DNA from: Anastatus disparis
Lineage: Eukaryota > Arthropoda > Insecta > Hymenoptera > Eupelmidae
Direction of reading: 5' to 3'
NCBI GenBank assembly: GCA_017163975.1
Contig: JAFFSR010000136.1
Span: 9,483,501-9,547,500 of the forward strand
DNA: 64,000 nt
Under the pieces are notes generated by a model. The model was not told the origin of the DNA. It made no database searches and worked only from the letters and a program-made list of their open reading frames with translations. This document shows positions 12,901 through 26,788 of this stretch, piece by piece. The position numbers and the translations under genes are program-made. The stretch's first letter is position 1, and the number at the start of each line of letters is the position of its first letter.

Positions 12901-15900
12901 GTTAAGATATTATATTTAATGTGAACAAAATCTATTATTTTTTTTATTAAATTAATTTATTCGATTAAATGTTTTGCTTCTATTAATCTACAGTCCCTAT
13001 TCTATTTCATATTACTGTTCTTCATAATGATATTGTTATTATTTAATGATAATAGTACCAGCTTGAGGTGGCTACATGATTAGGATTGTACCTAGTTAGG
13101 GTTACATAACAGTCAAAAAATTTTTTTTATAATTATTATGTATTACTTTAATTTCATATTATTTAATCAAAAATTGTTGTAGTTTACATTTACTACCTTC
13201 TTATAGTATCAATTTTAGTCAATTCTATTATGATCTTTTACTGATCACAGAGCATTTTTTCGATTTATTGTAATTTGTATTAAAAAAATCTTCTATTACA
13301 TTTTCTATTTATGGAAAACTATTTATTTATTGCCAAATATAAAATTAAAAATTTGCACTATATCAACGGTTGAGTCGAAGAACGGGTTATTTCGTTTTTA
13401 TTTTTAAGACTATTTCGGAGAAAATTTTTTTAGCATTTTTGTAATGGTACCCTGGCTATGACTTTGACAACATTATGTCTTATCTAAATTAAATGCTATG
13501 TATCTTACTTAAATTTCAATTTATTTCTTTAATTTATATAAGAAGCTACATTATCAAGCCTACCACTACAAATTGCTAAGAAAATTTTTCTTCGAAATAG
13601 CTTTTTTTCAAATAAAAATGAAATAGCACTTTTCTTCAACTAAAAACGAAATAACTCGTTCTTTGTCTCAACCGTCGATATAGACAAATTGGTATTCATT
13701 ATAAAGATTATTTTAATATTAACGCAAAGACAAAACCAACAACACAATGATACAATAAAAGAATCACAAACATATCCAACTAATTTTACAAAAAGAACTC
13801 TTATACAAAAACTCGAACATACATGATCATGATTACTACATGCTACCTTATCCTTTTAATTCTTCAAAGTAAGATAAGAACCATTTTAGAAAAAGATTTT
13901 CACATCAAAGATCACAATGAAAGTTGTATTTTGCTTGAAATAAACAAGAAAAGGATTTTTCAAGTAAATACAAAGCAGCAACGAGAAACCTAACTCCCTG
14001 TTACGGTGTCTTTCAAAAGGAGCTTTGAAAAAAAAGCAAATAAAATTTTAGCTCAAGAGAGACTACTATTTTCTTTTTAATCTTATTACAAAGAGAAATA
14101 CAAAAGAGAAAGAAAATTAAATGTCTTTTTATTACAAAAACATTTGTTTTAACAAATAATTATTTTAGATTAATTAATTATTTATGAGTAGATATTAAAT
14201 AATTTATTTTAAAATTCTGAATGAATGAATACAGAAATGAGACAAAAATGAAAAAATGCTCACCCTAAAATGCATAGAATACAAAAGTTGGAAGTAGTTT
14301 AAAATATCTTAACATGAAAAGTATATAATTTAAAATTTCGTGTACAAACTAATATATGGCTGAAAAATGTTAATGTACTAAGAAATAAATTTACTTAAAC
14401 TTATCATCTTCATTCTGAATAATTCGCTGCCTTTTTAGAATTTTTAAAACTATATCTGATTAAATAATATAGGTCACACTAAAGCTGGGCTCAAAATTTA
14501 ATTTCTAGTCGCTAAGTTTTAATTTAATTAATGAAAAAGCTTTTTTAAATTTATTATTTTGGATATATTTTAAATAATTCGGAAAATAAATTATAACTTC
14601 TTATATTTTTGTTTCATGGGAACGCAATTTGTAAAATATCATTTTTTAAATTCAAATAATAAATTTAACAGTATTTATCATTCCACGAATTCATCACCAT
14701 CCAATTCACATAAAATTGTTATATAAATTTTCGTTATTTTTCCATTTAGCGTAATTTAGTGTAAAATAAATATTTTATTTAAAATAATAATTACTTTATA
14801 TGAATTTAAATAAAACTCAATTCCAGTTAAATTTCCACTACAAAAAAAGAAAGGCCAAACGAGTCTCTGGTAGTCGTAACATCAGTGAAAAACACTGAAC
14901 CATAGTATGAGAGTGAATTTCATTAGCCGCCAGCTTAAAATGGAATATATATAGAGAGAGAGAGAAAGTGGAATTGCGCTAAGGCCTAATGGGAATTTTG
15001 TACGCGAGTTCCCTTGTGATTCGTTTAATCGGTGAAAATCTCATTCCGAAACTCTCTCTTTCTCTCTATCTCTCTCTCGCTACTCTCTCTAGTTTCGAAA
15101 TAATTTACACTAGAGAGAAGTATATATGCTCATACTGCGTACAGTTTATATGAAGATAGAACGTTACTAACTCATGCCGTTTATGTATTTACACATGAAT
15201 ATGTGTGTTTGAATTATATATCTATATAGGAGTAAAGTTCTTTTAGGTTGAATTATGGACCACAAAAGTCCGCCACGTATATTACGTAATGGTCAAGGGC
15301 TTCTGTATGACTCCACGAATGTCATACTCATTTTTTTCTTTTTTATTATAGCGGTGATTCTGCGTGATCGTTTGATCATTTTTCTACCTTTTTCAGTATT
15401 ATTATTTCTCATTTTTCATACGGGGATTCTGGAAAATTAAAAAAAGAATCCAAGTTAAAAATAGAGATCAAAGTATGTCTTTTGATGGGATGTTTATTCA
15501 AAAATATAAAAACGCATTAGGGAATCATAAAATAGCAATTATAAAGATATAAATATTTCTTGTAAAGAAATATTAAAAATAAATTTTGAAAAATGAATAA
15601 ACACAGTTAAACCATTAGCTATTGAATTAATTAATTTAATTCAATTATTAGAAATTGAAAATTAAAATCGGAAAATTATTAAAATATTTATAACTAATAA
15701 ATTCTGTGAATTAAATACTTTTTTCATCTACGTTTCCAAAATTTAAGCATACATAAAAATTAAAAATATTTGTTTTTCCTACTTAAAAAAATTAGTATAC
15801 GGATGATATAATTAAAAGATGAAAAATATAACACTGAAAAAGAAAACAGAAGAGAAAAAGAAATTGTGAAATTTATATTTTCGTAAAAGTTATTACAATA

Positions 15901-18900
15901 AATTTACAAGAAAAAAGCAATCTGACAATTCATTGGCAACATTTTTTCATTGAGCTCTAAATGCATCTATTATTAAGGAATACTTTTTTATCAATTTTTT
16001 ATAATATATGTATATGTTAAAATTTTTAAATTATTTAAATTAATGCAAGGATTATACAATACGTCTTTTAAATTGAATCAATATTGAATAATATTAACTA
16101 ATAATGATCATATAACTTTTAATTTTACATCTTAATGAAGCCTCAATTTATCTTTTTTTAACTAGCTTATCCAACGACAGCAGTTAAAACAGTCGAAAAT
16201 AAAACTATCATAGGGAGCAATGAAAAGTCTTTATCAGACCCAATTCTGTCGATTGATGAAACTAACAATCCAGCACCTGGTATTTGTTTGCCGGTTATTG
16301 TCAATTTTTGTCTATATCATAAGGTAAAGTATAATATTTTTAATCGTTTCATGAATGTAAAACTAAACAATATTCACTTCATATGAAATGTTTTAAAATT
16401 TTTAATTAATCTGGAATGTTTTTAAAACTATGCAAATAAATTTTACTACAGTGAGTTTATGACTTTGAAATTTCTGCTTTCAAGTTTTACTGTTTGCGTT
16501 TATAGAGAAAATGAATACTTGAGCAAGAGAGATAAACAAATATTTGTATTAAAGATAAAATCTTATTTCACTATATTAGTCTGGCAGTAATGTTTACTGG
16601 AAGAAAATTTAAAAAAAATTAAAATTTAATAAAAAACAGAATTTTCTTAATCATAATTGCAATGTATCATCGTTGCGTTTATAGTATAATGATAAAAGAT
16701 TTAATATGATAAAAAATTAAATTAATATCTTGACTTATAATCAGGTTAAGTGAATTAAATGTTTTTTTTTATAAATTATGGAAATATAATTAAAAATTTT
16801 TTAGTACAATTTTTCTATGTTTTTCTCTTTAACAGCTAAGAAAATCAATCTTTATCTTAAATGTTTACAGATCCCTTACAACTACACGGTTTTTCCAAAT
16901 TGGGTTGGAAATTTCAGGCAACGCGAAGCTCAGCATGATCTTGAACTATACGAGGCTGTGATTGATGTTCGCTGTTACGAGTTAGCAGCCCTCTTTCTGT
17001 GCAGTGTATTCGCACCAAAATGTGGGCCTAATAATGGACAAGCCATAACACCTTGCAGAAACCTCTGCTTTGGTTAGTGAAAGTTTTTATGCACTTTAAT
17101 TTAATTCAATCAATTTTCTTTAGATCTGTGTATTTAAAAAAAAAATATAATTATTAGTGTTTTTTTAATTTCTATTAGATTTATATTAATTTTATTTACT
17201 TCTACATTAAATAACTTAATTATTATATATAAATAAAGTAAAGATAAAAGTAATAATATTAATACATGTTTCTAAGAAAATTTTATTTTAATTTTTCAGA
17301 GACCTTAAGACGTTGTGGCTTTTTTTTAAGTGTTTTTGGATTAGAGCTTCCCGATTATTTGAAATGTGATATGTTTGTTGAAAGTCGGGATTCAAATGTT
17401 TGCGTTGGTCATCAAGAATTCATCGATGCAGAAAAACGTGCAGCAAGACCAGGTATGTTATTTCAATAATACATTTTAATATTATACAAATGATACGCAA
17501 CATACGTTTCACAAACTCATGTTGAATTTTATTTTTTAACGAAAAAATGAAAACAAAGATAATAATACAGAATACGTTATAGACGAATTAGGCAAATCAT
17601 TTAATATAAAGGAATCATTATTTCTTTTTTCTAAAGTTAAATCAATAAAAATTACAGTTTTTCGACAACCAATTTACTATGAATTAAAAACTATGTTTTA
17701 ATTGACAAGCATTTGTTTCAGTGTGCTCGGAGTACTATGTGCATTGACGTACGAAGTACTTTGCACATTAGTACGTTAATTATCTATTTCGTACCTGTTT
17801 AACACAACAATCAAAATTTTCTTCCAATTTTGTAAACAAAAATACATAAATGTAAGATATTTTTTTCTATTTTAATGTTTGGTCTATTTAAAAATGACTA
17901 ACCCTTTTAAAAAATATATGAAATGGATATTCATGTTATTTCATTATTATGTAGCTAAAAATTTAATTTCTCTTAATACTTTCATAATGTTTCGTATCCA
18001 GAAGTATAAAAAATATATTTAGGAAAATTTATAATACAATACTTTCACATCATATTCAACCTCTAAATAGAAAACGATCGATCTTGGTTACAAAAATTTT
18101 AAAAATATTGTGCACAATGGCAATTTTTAAGAATATAGTTTCTATTATCATTAAAATCAAAAGTTGTTTTAGGTAATCGCCATTACTTTTTGTATAATGT
18201 ATTTCGGTCTACATATGTTTGATGGGCACATAAGTAGAGGTATATAGACAAGTATCGTCCTATAAGCCGTCTACAACGTTAAACGAGAACCATTTAGTCT
18301 TAAAACTTGGAAATGATTTTACAATATTTAAATAATGAACGAATGATTTACAATCAATTTCCAATAATGTAATGCAAATGTGTGATAGTTTATTACCACA
18401 CTTTCTAGTTAATTTATTTTGTAAAATTTTGAACTTATTATATGAATGAATATAATAGACATACATAATCTTCTGAGCGTTTGAGAAATGATGCAATTTA
18501 GTAATATTATGAGCAGTATAAACAATATAATAGTATCTAAATAATATAACATCTATTCACAGTAAAATGTTAGAATTATTTATTTGATTGGTATAACTGC
18601 TATACTAATATAACTTTCTACTCGGTATACCACATCTTTAAGAAGATTACGCCAATTCAGTATAATATCTTTTATAAATATCACAAGATGGCGTAATATT
18701 CTTTCTGTTATAGTTGTTTGCATTGCATTTTTGAAACAGTTATTGCTTCAAGAACTTAATTTCCTTATAAACATTTGTATTACATTTACAAAGTAATAAG
18801 CATTAACTATTGGGATATTATTTTTGTACTGAATTCACATGAATCCTCCAAACAACTACAGAAAAAAGTTATTTTTATAGTATCTTACACTGTATTGGCA

Positions 18901-21900
18901 CAAATTTCTCTTTGCGTGTAAATATCATTCGTATTTTTTTAAATCAGCAGTATTTAGTTTACGTATTTTTTATTTTCACCAAAATTGTATTGTATAATGT
19001 TAAATCCTCATTTCTGGATGAATTAATGAATATTTTGTAATAGATTGCAACAACATTTTATCATATACTTAAATAAGAGAAATTTAGCTTTACTTTACGA
19101 ATAAAGTGTATAACTTCATTAACGTTGACTGTGTAAGCATAATTATTTGTTCCAAACCTGCATTACCACCAGTAATTTTATTCATTTTGTCTATAATATA
19201 GTCTTAACATATGGTACTTTTCAAATAAGCATTTTTACTTGTTGACCTATAGTTTTGATGTAAGCATTAATGGGTATCTGATTAAAGAACACATTAATTA
19301 AACAATGAATGTAAAAAATTATTGATTGATCTTACTTTTGATTCTTCAGAAGTTTACTACCAAAAATTCGATGTTGTACTCTATAAAAGCTAACCATTAT
19401 AAGAGTTAAATCGAGATACTCAATTATAGCAGACCTGGTAAATTCGATTGATGATTGATTATTGAGTCGATGTATCTAGTTGTAATGAATCCAATAAGAA
19501 TTGCTATCAGTAGCAATTTAGCATTTTATCAAGAGCACTCCAAATAACAATAATTTTGATTTGATCGATCTATTGATTACTAAAATTCCATATCACTCTA
19601 CAAGCATCTATTGATCGTAGTGTTTGCTATATTAGTAACACTTTGAAATCGAGATGTGGATCTCCTCTCATATTTTTTTTCCAATTTACCAATTAGCAAT
19701 TATTCAGTGTCGCATTAGCCACCAAATGCGTTCTTTGTACACCTCTCTAATTGAGACTCTGGATATTCAAAAAAAGTATAAAAGGTTTGAATGCTTTCTG
19801 TAATAGTTTTACTTTTCCATGATACTTTTAATTTTATAAGAAGCCTCTTATGACATTCAAGTCTCGTTTCAGCATAAGCAAAGGGTGCTGATGGATCTTG
19901 GATACAGCACACCGAAACATATATTCAAAATAGCAATCAATTCCAACGCCCATGGATGCATTAAAATGGAGAGTCTTGGTCAGCAGCCAAAGTTAAATAG
20001 AATAGGAAATCCATGCTCGTCTCTTATATCTATTTGAATAAACTGAAATGATGAACGCAGAAGTAATAAATACATTAGTGATGAAAAATATTTGTTCCGC
20101 AAAATGTACATCCGGAATTCTTGAAATGTAGAGATCAACAAAATTAAGTATCTGGTCATCAGTAAAAATATCGCAATTGAACATGGATGTTAAGGTATCC
20201 AATCTACAAAGATTTGTGATAAATTCATCTTTTTTAACAATTCATTGATCAAAAAAAGGAAAATAAAAATAAAATTTTTTCATCAATAGTTAATTGAATT
20301 TTTAATATTTAAAATACTATTGCTTTTATAATTTCCACCCTTTCCATAAAATATACAACGGCACATATACGTTTCATAACCTAACCATACTACCGTACAT
20401 CGAAATCGGATCCGAAAAATACAGAAAATTCAATGTGCGCTTTACGGTACGTGTTCACGTTTACATTTACTATTTATGTCTCGATCCTAACCTACACTAG
20501 TCCTTTCTTCTTCATAATATCACTGGTGATATTGACCTTCAATTATACTAGTCATCTGGTTCTATCGCGCTCAATTCATATAACTTCCTTGAAGCACTCA
20601 CGTTGTTATTCCAGTCAACAACCTTTTCGGAAGCCCTAAATTCATCAACAAGTTAGCGGACGTTGCTGACTATTGGGTTTGGAAATTTGCTTGCCAGCGC
20701 CACCACGTGGCCCTTTGATAAGCTGTGAGAGAAGGATTATATTGCGTACCCTATTTAATCTTGTGTATTTGTAAAACTTTTTTATGAAGTAAATAAATAA
20801 AAATGTAATTATTTGATTATGTTAAATATAACTTTATGACATATCGTTTTAAGGTAAATATATGTCCAGTGCATAATTTATTCGAAATGATTCACAAAAG
20901 ATGATTGTTTTGGTGTTCATTTTTCGATAGGTTATAGCTTCAGATACTGCTTTAGAATGGTTAAAAATGTAAACATTGTCAGCTAGAAAGAGCCGTCAAA
21001 ATTTTTATAAACTTAACTGTTTCATTTATGTACACTATAACATGTGCGATTTTTTCTACAAAAATTCTCCATGTTTCCTTTTTTCTATGCAAACTAATTT
21101 TTTTATCTTTTTTTATACTATTTAATTAAAAAATTACAAAATACTAAAATTTTCGTATGCAAACAATGTAATTCTCGAGCAGTATCCTTCTCTCACAGCT
21201 TATCAATTGGCCACGCGATGGCGCTGACAAGCAAATTTCCAAACCCAATACACCTTTTCATGATACCACAGTTTGATAGTAATAATTTCTCTGATTTCTG
21301 ATCTTGTACCGTAAGTCCAAACGATCCCTGTATTTGGCCACTTTGTTTTTATGCGCACTGTCTAGGGGCTGTTGTCCTACCACCTACGAATCTATTACAT
21401 ATGTTTGGTGGGTATATACACGTTCTGCCTTTTTTATGACCAAGTCCGGTTTTCTTAATCCAGGTATAGTTGGGAAATGAGGCTCCTCATCAACCATCCA
21501 CCCCTTATCCCGTAGGCCAGATGCTAACATTCTACATATAGCATCACGTCGCTTAATACGATTACCACGGTTTGAAAGCATGATTCTATAACGTGAGCTG
21601 CTGTTTCTGTAGAGTCACATCCAATCCATACTGAATTTCATTTTAAATTCTGCAAAATCCTCTAGATGTTCTGATTCTTGTAGATAGACAGTTGATCCAA
21701 ACATGATGAGAGATCAATGTCACGAGCAATTTCAACGAGAAGCTTAGATTCCTAAGCTTCAATACTCTCTACCACTTGGATTTCACGTCCTACAGCAACA
21801 GGAATACTTTCATGCATATCACTCTACCGAGATCGCTCTCTTTCCAATCATCGACGTTCTTCAGGAATTGATAGAGTAAATTCGATTGCACTCCAATATT

Positions 21901-24900
21901 AAAAATCGATGGATTACCAATAGCCGAATGAAAAGTGGAACTATTGCTACTTATACCATTTGGAAATGACATTTGAGACTCATTAGATGAACTATTAGCT
22001 TGCAGACCTTGAATCACAGCAGCAACAATATCTCTGTGTTTCTGTTTTTTTCATGCTCTCAATAGCATCTAAAGTCCTTCCTTGCATAAATTGCTTATCA
22101 AAGAGTTACTGATTGATATTCGTTATGCCACGTCGACTTGCCAAAACTTCCTCTTTTACCAGAATTTTTCTTTTTTTTGTCTGACTAATGCTTTTTCTTA
22201 CGTTCAACCTGAACTTTTTTATTTGCAACTTCCAAATGTCTATGGCGCTTACGTAATCCAAGTCCGATTCTCATGGTAAATAGTCTACCACAATCAGGAA
22301 AAATATTTCCTTGAGTTTTCGCTGATGTTGATGATGTTCTCTGTTATTCAGAGACTATGTTCTTCTCTCTTATTGTGGACCTTGTTCTACTACATCTTCT
22401 TGCTGATCTTGATGAACTTAATTATCTCGACGTGCGCAAGTTGTTGATCTTAATACGTGCTTTATAAGGAGTCGTTAGTACCTTATGGGTCATGCACAAG
22501 TGCACAGTTCTATTTGTCTTCCTGAGAGCCAACGTTCACGATTGATAAGAGACAATGTAGGTTGAACCCATAGTAGTAATCCTATCATTTCCCATGTATA
22601 CCCGATACTTTCTGGTTTTCGACTTCCCTTAGCTAGTCCGGATGCACAAGACTTTCACCATAATTTGATTAGAGAATTCATCCACTATGAGTCATAGCCT
22701 CAGCCCGTACGTATAAGCCTCGTTAATCAGTCGTAACTTTGTTTCGTCAAACACATATGAAGAAGTGGTTCCATGTTGCTCAACTCTAAGTTGGTTACAC
22801 TAAAAACATAACCACCTAGAAGGTTTGATATAAGGCACATGGCAACCTGTCGCCCAATTAAAATCGTAGATAGCTTTGGGCCACTTCTAAGTGGATATAA
22901 ATACCTTTATTTCAAGCTCTTTTGGGGTTTTTTTACTCCAACCATACTCCTATGATCTACCGACGCATTGGCTGAATGGCCAAGCACACCTCAAGTCGTG
23001 ATTAGTACTTGAATGGGTAACCGTTCGTTCAGGGAAAACTGTGCCCGAGACTTACTTGCTTTGTGTAACGGGCGTTCGGATGAGCTAGTCACTCGACTAT
23101 GTGAACGGGAGGTGTGGCAAAAAATGTAGGTGTTCTTTGTCAGAAAAGCACCTAATACCGAATTTGTTGTATACACCGACCATTCCGGGAAAGATTTTCG
23201 TTAAGGATTTATCCCTCTGGGTTTGCCTACAAGGTTTTTCCTTCCTCGCGTATATTTTTAAGGTGGAGGGGGAAAGGTTGTTCAATGTCATGAAAAAAAG
23301 TTAGAGGAAAAGAAGGGAAAAAATACTCCCATGATCACTTGATGAACCTTCGTATCCACAATATCTGTCCCACAAGGTTTCTGATGACCCCGAAAAAAAA
23401 TTCTTTGATTGTAACATCCAAAGTATATGGTTACAATATACATAGTAGTTATAGTCATAAGCTTTAGTTGTGATATTGAAATATTTAGTCAACACAACCA
23501 AATCACTTTGGATGTCTCGACTACAGCTTTTAGATGCGAACTGTAGTTATGACAGCTAAACTTTTGTTTATCACATCTAATTTTTAATGTGAAAGAAATC
23601 AATCGTTTTTAACTTATAAATATATCATTTTTATAAATAATGATTCATTTTATAATTAATAAAACTCAAATGACTTGGAATTTTAAATCATTCACTTTAT
23701 CACCAAATTTTATATGAATGTACATTTCTTTTACAATAGAAAAAGTATTAAAAATTAAGATTATTTTGGTTTGGTTCTGCTAAACAAAGTAGAATAAATA
23801 CAGTTAAATATATTTTGGCCCTGATGACTAAAACATTGGTTATCATGACTAAGAATAGTTTACTTTAAATTTTGGATATGACAGGTGTAGTAATGGAGCA
23901 GTAAAATCTAGTCTTTAACTTTGGCTTTCAGAACCAAAGCTTTTGACACTACAACTATTTTCTTCCGTATATAAACTAATTTGACTTTTTCAAACGAATT
24001 TGGCTTTAATATTGGTGACATTCTTGCATAAATATAGGGTTTTAAAATTATTCACAAAAAAAGCAATACAAAACTTAAAAATATAGTAAAATTATCAACA
24101 TTTTATTTACAAAAAAAAAAAATGATTTTATATTAAAAAATTACAATTTTTTTAAAACTGTGTTAAAAATTAGTAATATAAAATAAATTAGTTTGTATAT
24201 TACATTTGAAGTATTTCTTTTCAAGAATAAACCACTTACCTAACTTATATACTTATGTTTTTATAGAATTATTTTTAAAATATTGTTACAACATAGTGTT
24301 TATCAAAATATTATTAAATACTATCTTATCTCTTTAAAAAAAATGTATATTTATCAAATCAAGTCAAAATTATATATAATGAATAGTTTATATCAAATGT
24401 GTTATTTTTATTAAAAAGTTTCAAGTTCTTTTTTTAAACATTATTACATCAATAATTTTAATTTACTTAAGCCAAACGATATGCACTTTAGGATATTTCA
24501 GATTATAATTTATTTAGCAATTAATCACATTTGTATTCGCTTAATACAATGAATTTTGAATAACAAACTTTTCTGGTCGCATAAATTTTAAAACTCTTGA
24601 ATACTGTTTAACACTCTGCTCGAATTTTCAACACTATTGAAATTATCCCTAGCAAAACGTTAACAAACAAATCGCCAACCTTTCTCTTCAAATTTATTAC
24701 TACAGAAAACTTTAAAATAATAAGAAAAGAGAGGCGTTAAAACTCAAGAAACTTTTGTTTTAGTTCACTTTTCCATATCACCTTTTGAAAATGAAATCAA
24801 TTGTAATTATATAGCAACCTTTTATATTGCTCATCCAACTCTACGGCATTGTTTAATAAATTTGCACGAATCCAATGGTAAAAACAACAAACGCATTATT

Positions 24901-26747
24901 TATACAGCACCCCTCAATTAAACTCCTATTGTAATTTAGTGTGAATGTCACGTCAAATTTCAGGAAGATGCAAAAAGGGTGGTAAATGATGACACATGAA
25001 AAATATAGAACACTTCATTCATTGAAATTCATAGCAGGGTGAGAACTAAAGTCGTTCAAATCAATTAAAGTGATCCGACGGGACGCGCGCATGAGTAAGC
25101 GTATAAAAAGCGTTTTACATACTGTCTACGGCACAATAAACGTTCAACTTTATAAATCTCGTGTTCTAAATAATTTAAAGTCCCCACGACAAATGCAATT
25201 AAACATGAGATTATTATGGCAGGTTACGGGTGCGATTAATGCTAATAGTTTTATAGTCATTATTTTCTTTTAATTTTGTATGCTGTGAATAAAAGAGAAA
25301 AACAAATAAATGAGATATTTGAAAAAACGCAATTGAATGTTTGTGTAATAAAATAAATCAAACATAAATCTTAGTCAGCATTAAATGTTTATTGGATAAA
25401 TTAAATTAATATTGATGAAAATTTTGAATATCGATAGAATGTACATAGATTTCGTCCGATTAAAAAAGCAAACTTTTTATATTATTTGAAAATGTATTGT
25501 TTATTCTAAAAGTTATTAAATATGCAAATCATATTCTATAGGTTTTTCGTCATAATAATATTTTGTGATTGATTGATAACTCGCACATGCTTAAGCTAGT
25601 TCTGCAGTTTTCCTAATGATTTGAATACAAAATTATAAAATGGTAGAATCATAGTTTTGTTTGTAATTAAAGTACCTGCTGAGTGTCATTGCAGCTTACC
25701 ATGTAAAAATTATAAAAATATAACACTTGAATATTGGTTCTTATGAATAACATACTTCTGGAATCAGTAAAGGAAAGAGTTTTTATTAATATTAATTCGA
25801 TGATCGTTTAAAACAACCAAAATTTAATAGTTTAGATATTAAATTTTAAAAAGATAGATCAATATACATCACCGTCTAAATATTTAAATATTGATTATTA
25901 AAATAGTTAAGTGTATTGTTCTCATAATGATTCTCTATTTGATAAATGGAATAAGCACAATTAAAGCATTATCAGATAGATATTGAATTATTCGGTTTGG
26001 AGAAAATTAAATTCCAATATGAATATATCGATTCTTTGAATTCAGCACATAAACTAATAAAAATTATTTTTAAAGAGATACATTTAGTAACTGACATTAT
26101 TAATAAGCAATTAAAAATTCATTAAATCATATAGTATCAGAATTATAACAAAATTAACTTCTCATTGTGTAACCGAAGAACGATAATAGCTATCAATAAG
26201 TTTTGCTACAAGTGATAGAAAAATAAAATTATTTTAAAATTAATTTCTGTGTATAAAATAACATCGAAATTATAATCTAAGAAAGTCAAAAAAATTAAAT
26301 TTGAAACAAAAACTTGAGAAATCGATATGAAATAAAAACGTATTGACTGAAATAAAGAGTAATGATTTAGCTATCATCTTCTCAAAAGCACAAAAAAATT
26401 GACATGCTATATATTAAAATTTGCAATGCATATATACACGCAAATTTTCTTAAAATTTTAATTCAAAATTACTCAAACATACATCTAGAAATTTATTTAA
26501 ATATATACCTTTCTTTGGTAATTTATAAAGGTTACTATATAAAGAAGGTAAAAAATTGAGTTTTTTTAAATGAACATAAAATCAATAAACTTAATGCATC
26601 ACTCTTTACTAAAATTGATACAATTATCCATCGATGGCAAACGTTATTTCTCGCTAAGTTCCTGCTTTCAGTCACTCTCCTACATCTCTCACCAGGTCAA
26701 TGTATATATACATATATATGTATACATATATATATACATATATATAT

Positions 26748-26788
<41 letters not shown>

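Larger units (their letters stand above)
12296..16165. other. Corin intron 6
   Basis: A 3.9-kb AT-rich intron with a foldback element at 13,357-13,685 and a GA/CT-rich block at 14,945-15,130. No coding sequence is supported elsewhere. Confidence 0.6.
20548..23300 (-). mobile_element. Decayed, internally deleted R2-like (RLE) non-LTR retrotransposon
   Basis: On the minus strand, from high to low coordinate: a C2H2 finger remnant ([12 protein letters not shown]...RHRH, 22,230-22,302) whose first Cys has become Phe; a Ser/Asn-rich linker (to about 21,790); a CCHC knuckle ([14 protein letters not shown], 21,578-21,619); and a restriction-like endonuclease ([11 protein letters not shown], then VIDS) broken by a TAG at 21,384. 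The same frame continues as [14 protein letters not shown] to 21,261. A MITE then interrupts it, and a possible C-terminal tail ([15 protein letters not shown]) lies at 20,548-20,652. Only about 0.6 kb separates finger and knuckle, too little for the roughly 500-residue reverse transcriptase, so that domain is gone. The 5' boundary near 23,300 is a guess. Confidence 0.7.

Noticed and set aside
19993..20202. Odorant-receptor exon
   Set aside because: Hydrophobic stretch only; no conserved receptor C-terminal motif, and the neighbouring frame points to GH47 instead.
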